Source: Verrucomicrobiia bacterium (GTDB taxonomy: Bacteria > Verrucomicrobiota > Verrucomicrobiia > Verrucomicrobiales > DEV007). Taken from it: DNA of 64,000 bases. Positions 55,201 through 63,852 of the stretch are shown piece after piece. Where the stretch lies: NCBI GenBank assembly GCA_030427505.1, contig JAUICH010000026.1:21573-85572 (forward strand), given 5' to 3'. The notes under the pieces were generated by a model that had not been told where the DNA came from, did no database searches, and was given only the letters and a program-made list of their open reading frames with translations. The number at the start of each line of letters is the position of its first letter. The first letter of the stretch is position 1. A program made the translations under genes and the position numbers.

Positions 55201-55510
55201 GACAGGGGGTGAGGGTGGGAATGGACCGGCCGAAGGAAATCGCGGGAGGGTCCCAAAGCCGCCAAAGTAAGCGTGAAGCCACAAAATGCAAAGTGCCCGA
55301 GTCTTTGGAAGCCGAAAAGCTTCCACCGGGATCCTTTGTCTGTGAAGGCCTTCTCCCAAAGAGGTCACGGGGCACTGGAATGCCGTTTTTCACGTTCGTG
55401 GATCAGATCCTGCCCAAGTGACAGCCTTACTATCGAAAATTTGACTGTCTGAACGTCCGAAAGTTTGATTGTCTGGCCCGGCTGCTTTCCAACACTTCCC
55501 GGTACATCTC
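55201..55510. other. 310-bp divergent intergenic region
   Basis: It separates the blue-copper gene from the permease gene. Apart from the direct repeat listed below, I looked for a purine riboswitch upstream of the permease and saw none of its conserved junction sequences. Nothing else was recognised. Confidence 0.4.
55434..55475 (+). promoter_or_regulatory. 18-bp direct repeat upstream of the purine permease
   Basis: CGAAAATTTGACTGTCTG (55434-55451) and CGAAAGTTTGATTGTCTG (55458-55475) match at 16 of 18 bases, 24 bp apart start to start. The pair ends 35 bp before the permease ATG, so it may be a regulator site, but a chance duplication is possible. Confidence 0.4.
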
Positions 55511-56881
55511 ATGTCTTCAGAAAACGGCTCTGCTCCCTCGATTATTGAAAGACTGTTCCGGCTGCGTGACCATGGCACTTCGCTCTTCCGGGAGGTGGCC
55601 GCTGGTCTGGCCACCTTTGCCGCCATGGCCTACATCCTGGTGGTGAACCCGGACATTCTGTCCGCCAGTGGTATGGATAAAGGGGCCTTGATCACCGCCA
55701 CGGCAATTGCCTCCGCCATTGGGACCCTGCTCATGGCCCTTCTAACCAACTACCCCATCGCCTGTGCTCCGGGCATGGGGATCAACGCTTACTTTTCTTT
55801 CAGCATTTGCCTGGGCATGGGGGTGCCGTGGCAGGGGGCGCTGGGCATGGTATTCTGGAATGGGGTGCTCTTCCTCATCCTGGCCCTGACCGGTCTGCGG
55901 GGACAGATCGTGAACGCCATTCCCCAGTGCCTGAAGGTGGGCATCCAAGTGGGCATCGGAATTTTTATCGCGTTCCTAGGGCTGCAGGTGTCGGGGGTGA
56001 TCGTGAACAATGACGTGACCCTCGTGGGGCTCGGGCAGTTCGCCACCCCTGACGGAATCACGGCGGCGGGGCTGTGTATGGTAGGAGTCGTGGCGGGGGC
56101 TGTTCTCATCCGGCTCGGGATTCCGGGCGCGATCCTGGTGGTCATCATTCTCGCGGCGGCGGCCGGTCTTTACATTTCTGACGGGTCCGGCTCGGATACG
56201 CTCACCCAAGTTCCGGATAAATTGGTCGATGTTCCGGCGTCCCTCGATCCGCTCCTCTTTAAGGCGGATCTGCTCTACCCTTTCCGGGAATGGGAGAAGA
56301 CGTGGACGGTGGTTCTGGCGCTCCTGTTCGTCGATATGTTTGACGGCATTGGGACGCTGATCGGGGTTTCCAAGCGGGCCCGGCTGACGGATGGGGACGG
56401 CAACCTGCCGAAGATGAAGCAGGCGCTGGCGGTGGACGCCATTTCCACGACCGCGGGGGCTTTGTTAGGCACCTCGCCGGTGACTCCCTACATCGAGTCC
56501 GCCACGGGAGTTCAGGCGGGTGGGCGCACGGGATTTACCGCCGTGGTGGTGGCCCTTTGTTTTCTGGTGGCGCTGTTCTTTCACCCGCTGATCGTCGCCA
56601 TCCCGAGGGCCGCCGCGGCTCCCGCGCTCATCCTGGTGGGGATCTCCATGTTGACAGCGTTCCGGGAAATCGACTGGGAAGAATTCCGGGACGCCGTTCC
56701 CGCCGCCATCACGGCCCTGATGATTCCGTTCGGCTTTGGCATCGCCAATGGCATCGCGCTGGGCTGCATCGCCTATGCGGTGATCATGGCCGCCACGGGC
56801 CGGGCGCACCGGGTGCACTTGATCATGTACGTGCTGGCCGCGCTGTTTGTGGCCAAGTATATCTTTGTGGGAAATGGTTAG
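55511..56881 (+). CDS. NCS2-family adenine/guanine/hypoxanthine permease (AzgA type)
   Basis: The 456-residue permease imports purine bases with protons. Signatures are EVAAGLATFAAMAYILVVNP at the N-terminus, ACAPGMGINAYFSFS (family motif), VDMFDGIGTLIGVSKRARL, and STTAGALLGTSPVTPYIESATG with the substrate-binding residues. About 12-14 membrane helices are visible. The start is ATG 55511 (MSSENGSAPS). No purine-degradation gene lies next to it. Confidence 0.93.
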   Translation: MSSENGSAPSIIERLFRLRDHGTSLFREVAAGLATFAAMAYILVVNPDILSASGMDKGALITATAIASAIGTLLMALLTNYPIACAPGMGINAYFSFSICLGMGVPWQGALGMVFWNGVLFLILALTGLRGQIVNAIPQCLKVGIQVGIGIFIAFLGLQVSGVIVNNDVTLVGLGQFATPDGITAAGLCMVGVVAGAVLIRLGIPGAILVVIILAAAAGLYISDGSGSDTLTQVPDKLVDVPASLDPLLFKADLLYPFREWEKTWTVVLALLFVDMFDGIGTLIGVSKRARLTDGDGNLPKMKQALAVDAISTTAGALLGTSPVTPYIESATGVQAGGRTGFTAVVVALCFLVALFFHPLIVAIPRAAAAPALILVGISMLTAFREIDWEEFRDAVPAAITALMIPFGFGIANGIALGCIAYAVIMAATGRAHRVHLIMYVLAALFVAKYIFVGNG

Positions 56882-57003
56882 CCAGATAGCCGGGAAATCT
56901 TTTGCAGCCTTTCCAAGTAAGCATACGCAATCAGGGGCTTGTGCGGGGCGGGATTCTCAGCAACTCTCTTCTCTAGCTGCTCAAACCCCTGGGCCCCAAT
57001 ATC

Positions 57004-58449
57004 ATGGCTGGTAAATCGCTCGTTTCCTTTCGGCTGCTCTTCTGTCTGGCGGTCTGCCTGACACCTTCCCTGACCCGGGGGGCGGAAGCTCCGCCGAACT
57101 TCGTCCTCGTGATGTGCGATGACCTGGGGTGGGGAGACGTGGGGTTCAACGGCAACCAGGTGATCAAGACCCCGCACCTGGACGCCATGGCCGCCGCTGG
57201 CCTGAAGCTGAACCGGTTTTATGCCGCCGCGCCGGTTTGCTCGCCCACCCGTGGCAGCGTGGTCACGGGCCGTCATCCCTACCGCTATGGCATTTACTTC
57301 GCGAATGTGGGCCACCTGAAAACCGAGGAGTTTTCACTGTATGAAGCCCTGAAAACCAAGGGCTACCGGACCGGGCATTTCGGCAAGTGGCACCTGGGTA
57401 CCCTGACCACCAAGATAAAGGATGCGAATCGTGGGAAATCGGGAAACAAGGAAGACTACTCCGCTCCCTGGCATCACCAGGTGGATGTGTGTCTGGTTAC
57501 CGAGTCCAAAGTGCCGACCTGGGACCCCATGCTGGCACCGAAAAACGGCGCCAAGCAGCAGGGCTGGGCGGCCCTGAAGGAAGGAGACGCCAGCAAGTTC
57601 TACGGCACCCATTACTGGACGGGGGAGAATCAGTTCCTGGACCCGGAATCCCAGGAATTGGGGGGAGACGACTCCAAGATCGTGATGAGCCATGCGTTGG
57701 ACTTCATCCGGGACTCCGCCGGGAAAAAGAAACCCTTCCTGGCCGTGGTCTGGTTTCACGCGCCGCATTTGCCGGTGGTGGCTGGGCCGGAATACGCCGC
57801 GCTCTACCCTGGTGCCACGGAATATGAAGCGAACTTTTACGGATGCATCACCGCTCTGGACGAACAGGTTGGAGCCTTGCGTCAAACGCTGCGCGATCTC
57901 GGAGTGGCGGAGAACACAATGGTGGCCTTTTGCAGCGACAACGGGCCCGAAGGGCAAGCCGGAAAAGCTCCGGGGTCGGCGGGTCCTTTCCGGGGGCGGA
58001 AGCGCGATCTGCTGGAAGGCGGCGTGCGCGTGCCGGGCATCATCGAATGGCCGGCCCGCATTTCCAGTCCTGGAAAGACGGACTTTCCCTGCGGCACGGT
58101 GGACTACTTTCCCACCATCATGGAAGCTGCCGGTTTTGCCCTGCCTGACCCGGACCGTCCAATGGACGGCATCAGCCTGCTGCCGCTGTTCGCGGGAGAG
58201 ATGACCTCGCGCCCCGAGGCCATGGGCTTCCAATCCCAGAATCAAGTCGCCTACACGGACAACCAGTACAAGCTGTATTCCCAGGATAATGGGAAGACCT
58301 GGCAACTGTACGATCTCCACGCCGATCCTGGCGAAACCACGGACATCATCTCCAGTCACGGCAGGGTAGCCGATAAGATGATGGAGAAGGTGGACGCCTG
58401 GCGGGCTTCCTGCCAGGCGAGCGATCAGGGACTGGACTACAAGAACTAA
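57004..58449 (+). CDS. Exported sulfatase (arylsulfatase-like)
   Basis: The 481-residue protein has a signal peptide (SFRLLFCLAVCLTPSLTRG) and the core start PNFVLVMCDDLGWGDVG. The formylglycine motif is C79-S-P-T-R83, followed by GSVVTGRHPYRYG. GHFGKWHLGTL and VAFCSDNGPEGQ give metal and sulfate contacts. The C-terminal LYDLHADPGETTDI block is typical. It is the fourth sulfatase in the window. It runs rightward alone and converges on the oxidoreductase gene, from which it is 12 bp away. Confidence 0.94.
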   Translation: MAGKSLVSFRLLFCLAVCLTPSLTRGAEAPPNFVLVMCDDLGWGDVGFNGNQVIKTPHLDAMAAAGLKLNRFYAAAPVCSPTRGSVVTGRHPYRYGIYFANVGHLKTEEFSLYEALKTKGYRTGHFGKWHLGTLTTKIKDANRGKSGNKEDYSAPWHHQVDVCLVTESKVPTWDPMLAPKNGAKQQGWAALKEGDASKFYGTHYWTGENQFLDPESQELGGDDSKIVMSHALDFIRDSAGKKKPFLAVVWFHAPHLPVVAGPEYAALYPGATEYEANFYGCITALDEQVGALRQTLRDLGVAENTMVAFCSDNGPEGQAGKAPGSAGPFRGRKRDLLEGGVRVPGIIEWPARISSPGKTDFPCGTVDYFPTIMEAAGFALPDPDRPMDGISLLPLFAGEMTSRPEAMGFQSQNQVAYTDNQYKLYSQDNGKTWQLYDLHADPGETTDIISSHGRVADKMMEKVDAWRASCQASDQGLDYKN

Positions 58450-58461
58450 CCTGCCGCTTGG

Positions 58462-59595
58462 TTAGCCTTTCGCCTCGTCCGCCATCTTCTGGGCGATCAT
58501 GGCGAGTTCGGCGGCTTTGAAGACGTGGTCCTGCGTCATGGCGGTTTCCGTGCCGTTCAGGAGGTCCAGGATCATTTCGCCGAAGAAGGGGAAGCCCGTG
58601 CTGCCGTCGCAGTCGAGTTCTTGTTCTTCACTGCCGTTGACGAGGAAGATCTTGTTGCCCGGTTCGTCGCGGGCCACGCTGATGTATTTGCGGATTTCCA
58701 GGTAGCCTTTGGTCCCCAGCACAAAGCAGCGTCCGTCGCCCCAGACCCGCAGGCCGTCCGGCGTGAGCCAGTCGATCCGGCAGTAGCAGGAGGCGCCCGT
58801 GTTCATGGAAAGGGAGGCCTCGCCGAAGTCCTCCAGGCCAGGCTTATCAGGCGCGGTATAGTTCTCCACCCGGGCAAAGTTTACCTTTCCGTCCGTGGCG
58901 CCGGTGAAAGCCAGGAACTGCTCGAACTGGTGGCTGCCGATGTCGGTGAGAATGCCGCCGTATTTTTCTTTCTCGAAGAACCATGCGGGGCGTGCGTCTT
59001 TGGAAAGCCGGTGCGGCGCCAGGTTGATGACCTGGAGCACGTCGCCCACCGCGCCCGCGCGGATAAGTTCGGTGGCTTTCATTGAGGACTCGTTGTGCAG
59101 CCGCTCGCTGAAGTAGCACATGTAGCGCTTCCCGGTTTCCGCCACGGTTTGTTTCACCTCCTCCAACTGCTCCAGCGTGGTGAAGGGAGACTTATCGACA
59201 AAGTAGTGTTTGCCCGCCTTCAGGCATTGTAAGCCGATGGGGGCGCGGTCGCAGGGGACGGAGGCATTGGCCACGCAGATGGTTTCCTCGTCTTCCAGGA
59301 TGGCGTCCAGGCTGTCCACCGCCTTTGCGTCCGGGTAGCGGCCCAGGAAGTCTTCCACTTTTTTAGGGTCGGGATCGTAAACGTATTTCAGCGTGCCGCC
59401 GGCGTCCAGCAGGCCATTGGTCTGGCCGAAAATGTGGCCGTGATCCAGCCCGGTCACGGAGAAGATGAACTCGCCCGGCTGCACCACTGGCGGCAGGGTT
59501 TTGGAGGTTGGCGCGTAATCGTATCCCGTCTTGCCCATGGCCTTGGCCCTACCGTAATCGGCCAGCCGGGGCAAGCGGATTCTGCCCTCCGGCAT
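58462..59595 (-). CDS. Gfo/Idh/MocA-family oxidoreductase
   Basis: The protein has the NAD(P)-fold of the family, but its first loop is unusual: FSVTGLDHGHIFGQTNGLL replaces the common G-x-G-x2-G. The catalytic lysine is in KHYFVDKSPFTTLEQ. The C-terminal substrate domain has VINLAPHRLSKDARPAWF and GGILTDIGSHQFEQFL. Members oxidise or rearrange sugars, often to 3-keto forms. Starts at 59595 (MPEGRIRL, 377 residues) and 59538 (MGKTGYDY, 358) are both possible; I use the former. The DUF1080 protein at 47682 could act on such keto-sugars. Confidence 0.85.
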   Translation of the reverse strand: MPEGRIRLPRLADYGRAKAMGKTGYDYAPTSKTLPPVVQPGEFIFSVTGLDHGHIFGQTNGLLDAGGTLKYVYDPDPKKVEDFLGRYPDAKAVDSLDAILEDEETICVANASVPCDRAPIGLQCLKAGKHYFVDKSPFTTLEQLEEVKQTVAETGKRYMCYFSERLHNESSMKATELIRAGAVGDVLQVINLAPHRLSKDARPAWFFEKEKYGGILTDIGSHQFEQFLAFTGATDGKVNFARVENYTAPDKPGLEDFGEASLSMNTGASCYCRIDWLTPDGLRVWGDGRCFVLGTKGYLEIRKYISVARDEPGNKIFLVNGSEEQELDCDGSTGFPFFGEMILDLLNGTETAMTQDHVFKAAELAMIAQKMADEAKG

Positions 59596-59692
59596 GGCGC
59601 ACAAACGTTGTTTCAATGGTCTTGCGCCTTACACGACCGACGCCGATACTCGGAATCTGTTTCAATTTGGAAAACCCGACATCCCCGCATTC

Positions 59693-60604
59693 ATGACACG
59701 ATTTCTGTTCCCTCGCGGCGCGGCCGGTGCCGCTGCTTTGGCCTTTCTTATCGCGTTCTCTTCCGTGGCTCCGGCTGGGGAAATCGACAACTATTCTCCC
59801 GGCCCGGAGGCGTCTCCGCAAGAAGGTGTGCCCCAGGGCACGGTGACGCAGCACCAGTGGACGAGTGAGATTTTCCCCGGCACGGAGCGGGACTACTGGG
59901 TTTACGTTCCCGCCCAGTATGACAAGAGCGGCAAGACGCCCACCTGCGTGATGGTCTTTCAAGACGGCGGTGGTTTCGTGAATGAAAAGGGCTCCTTCCG
60001 CGCGCCCACGGTTTTCGACAATCTCATCGCAAAGGGCGACATGCCCGTGACCATCGGGATCTTCATCAATCCAGGTGTCATTCCTCCCGCCAAGGAGGGA
60101 CAAGCGCCGCTGAAGAACCGCAGTTTTGAATATGACACTTTGAGCGACCAGTATGCCCGCTTTCTCCTGGAAGAAATCCTGCCCGAGGTGGCCAAGGACT
60201 ACAACCTGACGGAGAATCCGGACTGCCGCGCCATCTGCGGAAATTCTTCCGGCGGCATCTGCGCCTTCACCGTCGCCTGGGAACGCCCTGACGCCTTCCG
60301 CAAAGTGGTGAGCCACATCGGCAGTTTCACCAACATTCGCGGCGGTCATGTCTATCCCGCCCTGATTCGCAAGACCGATCCCAAGCCTCTGCGTGTTTTT
60401 CTCCAGGATGGCGAGAACGACCTGGATAACCTCCACGGCAACTGGCCTCTCGCTAATCAGCAGATGGACAAGGCGCTCACCTTCGCGGCCTACGATCACC
60501 AGTTCGTCCTCGGCAACGGCAAGCACAGTGGGAAGCACGGCGGAGCGATTTTCCCGGATACGTTGCGCTGGCTGTGGCGGGATTGGAAGACGTTGAAGCC
60601 TTGA
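59693..60604 (+). CDS. Exported esterase (alpha/beta-hydrolase, Fes/IroE-like family)
   Basis: The 303-residue protein starts at ATG 59693 with a signal peptide (AAGAAALAFLIAFSSVAPAG). The hydrolase domain has YWVYVPAQYDKSGKTP, VMVFQDGGGFVNEKG, the nucleophile elbow CGNSSGGICAF and a histidine in NGKHSGKHGGAIF. The match is to the putative esterase (D-type) family used on enterobactin-like or carbohydrate esters. The longer frame to 59594 overlaps the divergent oxidoreductase gene. It precedes the SMP-30 gene by 40 bp, so the two may be transcribed together. Confidence 0.85.
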   Translation: MTRFLFPRGAAGAAALAFLIAFSSVAPAGEIDNYSPGPEASPQEGVPQGTVTQHQWTSEIFPGTERDYWVYVPAQYDKSGKTPTCVMVFQDGGGFVNEKGSFRAPTVFDNLIAKGDMPVTIGIFINPGVIPPAKEGQAPLKNRSFEYDTLSDQYARFLLEEILPEVAKDYNLTENPDCRAICGNSSGGICAFTVAWERPDAFRKVVSHIGSFTNIRGGHVYPALIRKTDPKPLRVFLQDGENDLDNLHGNWPLANQQMDKALTFAAYDHQFVLGNGKHSGKHGGAIFPDTLRWLWRDWKTLKP

Positions 60605-60644
60605 TGGGGTCGATCTCTGGGTAAACAGACTTAGTAATTTTGTT

Positions 60645-61586
60645 ATGAAAAAATTCTATTCCACTGCGCTTTTGTTTCTCTTCCTCGGGCTAGTTACTTC
60701 GGCTAAGGCTCAGGACATGCCCCTTTCCCAGATCCTCATTGAGGGCGAAGGGTGGGAGCCCGTCACGGGCCATGAAGCCAGCGGTCGCACCTTTGGCTTT
60801 ACCGATGGCCTTTCCACTGATGCGGACGGGAATCTCTATTTCTCCGATGTCCGTTCTGGCAACGCGGTTTACAAGGTCGATCTGGAGGGTAAGACGTCCG
60901 AATTCATTCCGAATGCCGAGGGGATTTCCGGGCTTCAGTGGGGTGCCGATGGCCGCCTGTATGCCTGCGTGTCCCGCCAGCGGGAGGTGGTGGTGTTTAC
61001 GAAGGAAGGGGAACGCACCCAGCTAGCCGCGCCGGTTCAGCCGAACGACTTGGTCGTGACTTATGACGGCAACCTTTACTATACCCAGACCAAGGACAAA
61101 GAGATCCGCCGCATCTCTCCGGATGGGGAAATGACCGTGGTCAGCAAAGACGTGGTGACGAAGCCCAATGGTATCACCCTTTCGACCGATCAGGGAATTT
61201 TGGCGGTGTCCGATCATGGTGGGAAGTATGTGTGGACCTTTCGCATTGCCGCGGATGGCACGCTGGAAAACGCCGAACCCTATATGGAAATGCGCACCCC
61301 GGTGGCGGACCCGGAAATCGCCAAGGGTGACGGCATGGCCACCGACGCTCACGGACGCTACTACGTGACCACCGCCGAGGGCCTTCAGGTATTCGACCCC
61401 ACGGGCCGCCTCTGCGGCGTGATCGCCAAGCCGCAGGATGAGAACCTGGTCTCCGTGGCCTTTGCCGGTCCGGACCACGCCTATCTATATGTGGCTTGCG
61501 GCCAACAGATCTTTCGTCGTAAAACGAAGACTCATGGCGCCCTCTTTTTTCAAGAGCCCAAGCCCGCTGAAGCGCCGCCGAAATAA
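60645..61586 (+). CDS. Exported SMP-30/gluconolactonase-like propeller protein
   Basis: The 313-residue protein has a signal peptide (STALLFLFLGLVTSAKA). A six-bladed propeller of the SMP-30/gluconolactonase/LRE family follows: GFTDGLSTDADGNLYFSD, KPNGITLSTDQGILAVSD and GDGMATDAHGRYYVTT carry the usual metal-binding acids and asparagines. It should hydrolyse sugar lactones in the periplasm. Lactones would arise from sugar oxidation by the dehydrogenase-like proteins in this region. That link is an inference. The next gene starts 15 bp after its stop. Confidence 0.9.
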   Translation: MKKFYSTALLFLFLGLVTSAKAQDMPLSQILIEGEGWEPVTGHEASGRTFGFTDGLSTDADGNLYFSDVRSGNAVYKVDLEGKTSEFIPNAEGISGLQWGADGRLYACVSRQREVVVFTKEGERTQLAAPVQPNDLVVTYDGNLYYTQTKDKEIRRISPDGEMTVVSKDVVTKPNGITLSTDQGILAVSDHGGKYVWTFRIAADGTLENAEPYMEMRTPVADPEIAKGDGMATDAHGRYYVTTAEGLQVFDPTGRLCGVIAKPQDENLVSVAFAGPDHAYLYVACGQQIFRRKTKTHGALFFQEPKPAEAPPK

Positions 61587-61601
61587 TACGCCCTGCTTGC
61601 G

Positions 61602-63488
61602 ATGAAAAGATTCCTCCGCGTCAGCCTGATTGTCCTTCTCTTTCTGGCTGCCGGTTCGGCGGTTCTTTGGTTCGGAGTTCTCACCAGCGCCGAGTCCCGC
61701 GCGGCGGCGGCTTGTTTGAACCGGCTGGAGGAGGTGCTTCAACCGGTCTCGGCTGAGGCCGCGAAGACGCTTTCGGCGGACTTCACCATCACGGGCGTCG
61801 AGGGATTGCCTAAGGAACTGACGGAGCACCGGGTGCACGTGGACTTCCGGTATCCGGATTGCCTGCACCTGGCGGTGGAGATTGACGGCCACACTTATGC
61901 CATGGCCAGGAACGGCGACGAGGCCTGGATTCATGTGCCACATCAGCATTTCGGGATGGTTGGTATCAATGAGGTGCCCCGGTTTGCTGGCTTTCCCGAT
62001 TCGGTGGAAACCGTAGACCTTCCGGACCTTAATCTGCCGGTTTCGCGATTTCAGCGGCAGCTTCTTCCCGTAGCGCTCTTAGCCAAGAAAACGGAAACCG
62101 GTGCTTTGGAATGCCGGCTGCGGCCTTCCCTGGCCGAACGGTGGAACGCAGGGGATGCCGTACTGACACTTGTAACCGGTGAAGACGGGTATCCACGGGA
62201 GATCGGGCTCCGGTCCGGGGAGAAAGCGGTTACCTTGGAGGTTAGAAGTGTGAGACTTGCTTCCGAGAATCGCGACTGGAGTCTGCAGGCCGTGCCGGAA
62301 GACCAGATCGAACGCGTGGCCCTGAGTCACTTGGTGCGGTTTTCGACTTCCACGCTAGAACATCTTGGAAAGGAGATTCCAGCTCTGCCGCCGCTGGATG
62401 GCAGCCGCTCGGTGGTGGCCTCGCATAGAAAAGGCCGACTGGAACAGATTGAAGGCACCCGGGTGCTGTTCCTCAAAGGTACCCCGGAAGAAATGGGCGA
62501 ACAACACGGTACGCTGCTAAGGGAAGAGGTGCGCGACCTGATGGACCGCATTCTTTATGGAGTGGGCGTGGGCAGTTCCTTCGCCAAAGGCCGCTGGTTT
62601 TTCGGGGAGATCGAGGAGGCTCAAAGCCGCATCGAGCCGTTTATCTCGGACCGTTATTTGCGCGAGATGGACGCCATGGCGACCGCTGCCGGCCTGCACC
62701 GGCAGGAAGCGCGGTTGGGCAATTTCTTTCCCGAGCTCTTCCACTGCTCTGGCTTCGCCTTACGCGGCGGCGCGACGAAGGACGGGCGAATGTTTCACGG
62801 GCGTGTCCTGGATTATCTGCGAGGCATGGGTCTGGAAGAGAACTCGGTGGTCATGGTCATGCAACCGGACGAAGGGAATGCGTGGGTGAATGTGAGCTAC
62901 GCGGGGTTTATTGGCTCCGTGACGGCCATGAATGAGAAGCACCTGGCCATCGGTGAAATGGGTGGCCGGGGAGAGGGGAACTGGGATGGAAAGCCGATGG
63001 CCCAGCTTATGAGGGAAGTTATGGAACGCGCCAACACCATCGACGAAGCCATAGAGATCATGCGCGCCGGGCCACGCACCTGTGAATACTACTACGTGAT
63101 TTCAGACGCCAAGACCATGCAAGCAGTGGGGATCAAAGCCACGCCGGACCTGTTTGAGATCATCTGGAGCGGCGAATCCCACCCCCAACTTCTGGACCCC
63201 GTGCCCGACACCGTGCTGATGTCCGCGGGCGACCGCTACACGGAGCTTGTTCGCCGTGTGAAAGAAGGCTTTGGGAATTTTGATGCGGACTCTGCTCGCA
63301 ACCTGATGGCCCGTCCGGTCTGCATGAAGTCCAATATTCAATCCGTGCTCTTTGCCCCGGATACCCTGGACTTCTGGGTCGGTAACGCTGACTCAGCCAA
63401 CGTGGCCAGTCACACGCGCTACACCCACTACAACCTGCGAGAACTCCTCGACAGCGCACCGCCGGCGGAGATTACGAGCGCGGAGTAG
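61602..63488 (+). CDS. Exported C45-type autoproteolytic acyltransferase/hydrolase
   Basis: The 628-residue protein has an N-terminal signal/anchor (VSLIVLLFLAAGSAVLWFGVL) and then about 250 residues of unknown type, partly beta-rich. From RVLFLKGTPEEMGEQHGTLL on it matches the C45/acyl-CoA:6-aminopenicillanate acyltransferase (NTN hydrolase) fold, with the likely nucleophile C382 in ELFHCSGFALRGG. GRVLDYL and NANVSYAGFIG-type segments follow. These enzymes cleave or form amide bonds after self-processing. The substrate is unknown. It is 15 bp behind the SMP-30 gene. Confidence 0.82.
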   Translation: MKRFLRVSLIVLLFLAAGSAVLWFGVLTSAESRAAAACLNRLEEVLQPVSAEAAKTLSADFTITGVEGLPKELTEHRVHVDFRYPDCLHLAVEIDGHTYAMARNGDEAWIHVPHQHFGMVGINEVPRFAGFPDSVETVDLPDLNLPVSRFQRQLLPVALLAKKTETGALECRLRPSLAERWNAGDAVLTLVTGEDGYPREIGLRSGEKAVTLEVRSVRLASENRDWSLQAVPEDQIERVALSHLVRFSTSTLEHLGKEIPALPPLDGSRSVVASHRKGRLEQIEGTRVLFLKGTPEEMGEQHGTLLREEVRDLMDRILYGVGVGSSFAKGRWFFGEIEEAQSRIEPFISDRYLREMDAMATAAGLHRQEARLGNFFPELFHCSGFALRGGATKDGRMFHGRVLDYLRGMGLEENSVVMVMQPDEGNAWVNVSYAGFIGSVTAMNEKHLAIGEMGGRGEGNWDGKPMAQLMREVMERANTIDEAIEIMRAGPRTCEYYYVISDAKTMQAVGIKATPDLFEIIWSGESHPQLLDPVPDTVLMSAGDRYTELVRRVKEGFGNFDADSARNLMARPVCMKSNIQSVLFAPDTLDFWVGNADSANVASHTRYTHYNLRELLDSAPPAEITSAE

Positions 63489-63522
63489 GTCTTCGGGTAA
63501 AGGGGAACTTTGCCCTGGTGTT

Positions 63523-63824
63523 GACCACAGATGACACAGAGAGCACAGATGAACTTGGATGAGACTGGAAAGAGCTCTCGATGGCATGGCGTCTTACCTT
63601 CAATTCGCCTCCCCGTATAGCTTAAGGAAAATGGGACCCGGGGTTTGTGGCGCGAACGTCAATCCCTGGCTTTCGCTGATCCTCAGTATCAGTGTAATCT
63701 GAGTTATTTGACTTCGCGTTGCTCCGTCTATCTCCGCTTCGCTTCGATTGTGGTTAAAAAGGGCAGCCGTTTCTTCGCATTCCCAAGCCACAAATCTCTG
63801 TGATCTCTGTGTTCTCCGTGGTTC
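63523..63824. repeat. Inverted-repeat element with ACCACAGA-type ends (302 bp)
   Basis: The left end (GACCACAGATGACACAGAGA, 63523-63542, continuing to 63552) and the right end (63794-63824, reading GAACCACGGAGAACACAGAG on the minus strand) are imperfect inverted repeats of about 30 bp. The inside has no credible gene, and the one frame through it carries typical repeat-derived sequence. Such ends occur in many bacterial genomes and may form a MITE-like element or a large hairpin. Confidence 0.6.
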
Positions 63825-63852
63825 AGAAACTTCCGCGTGGAGACACGGTAGA

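Noticed and set aside
55201..55510. Purine riboswitch upstream of the permease
   Set aside because: None of the conserved junction and loop sequences of the purine aptamer was found.
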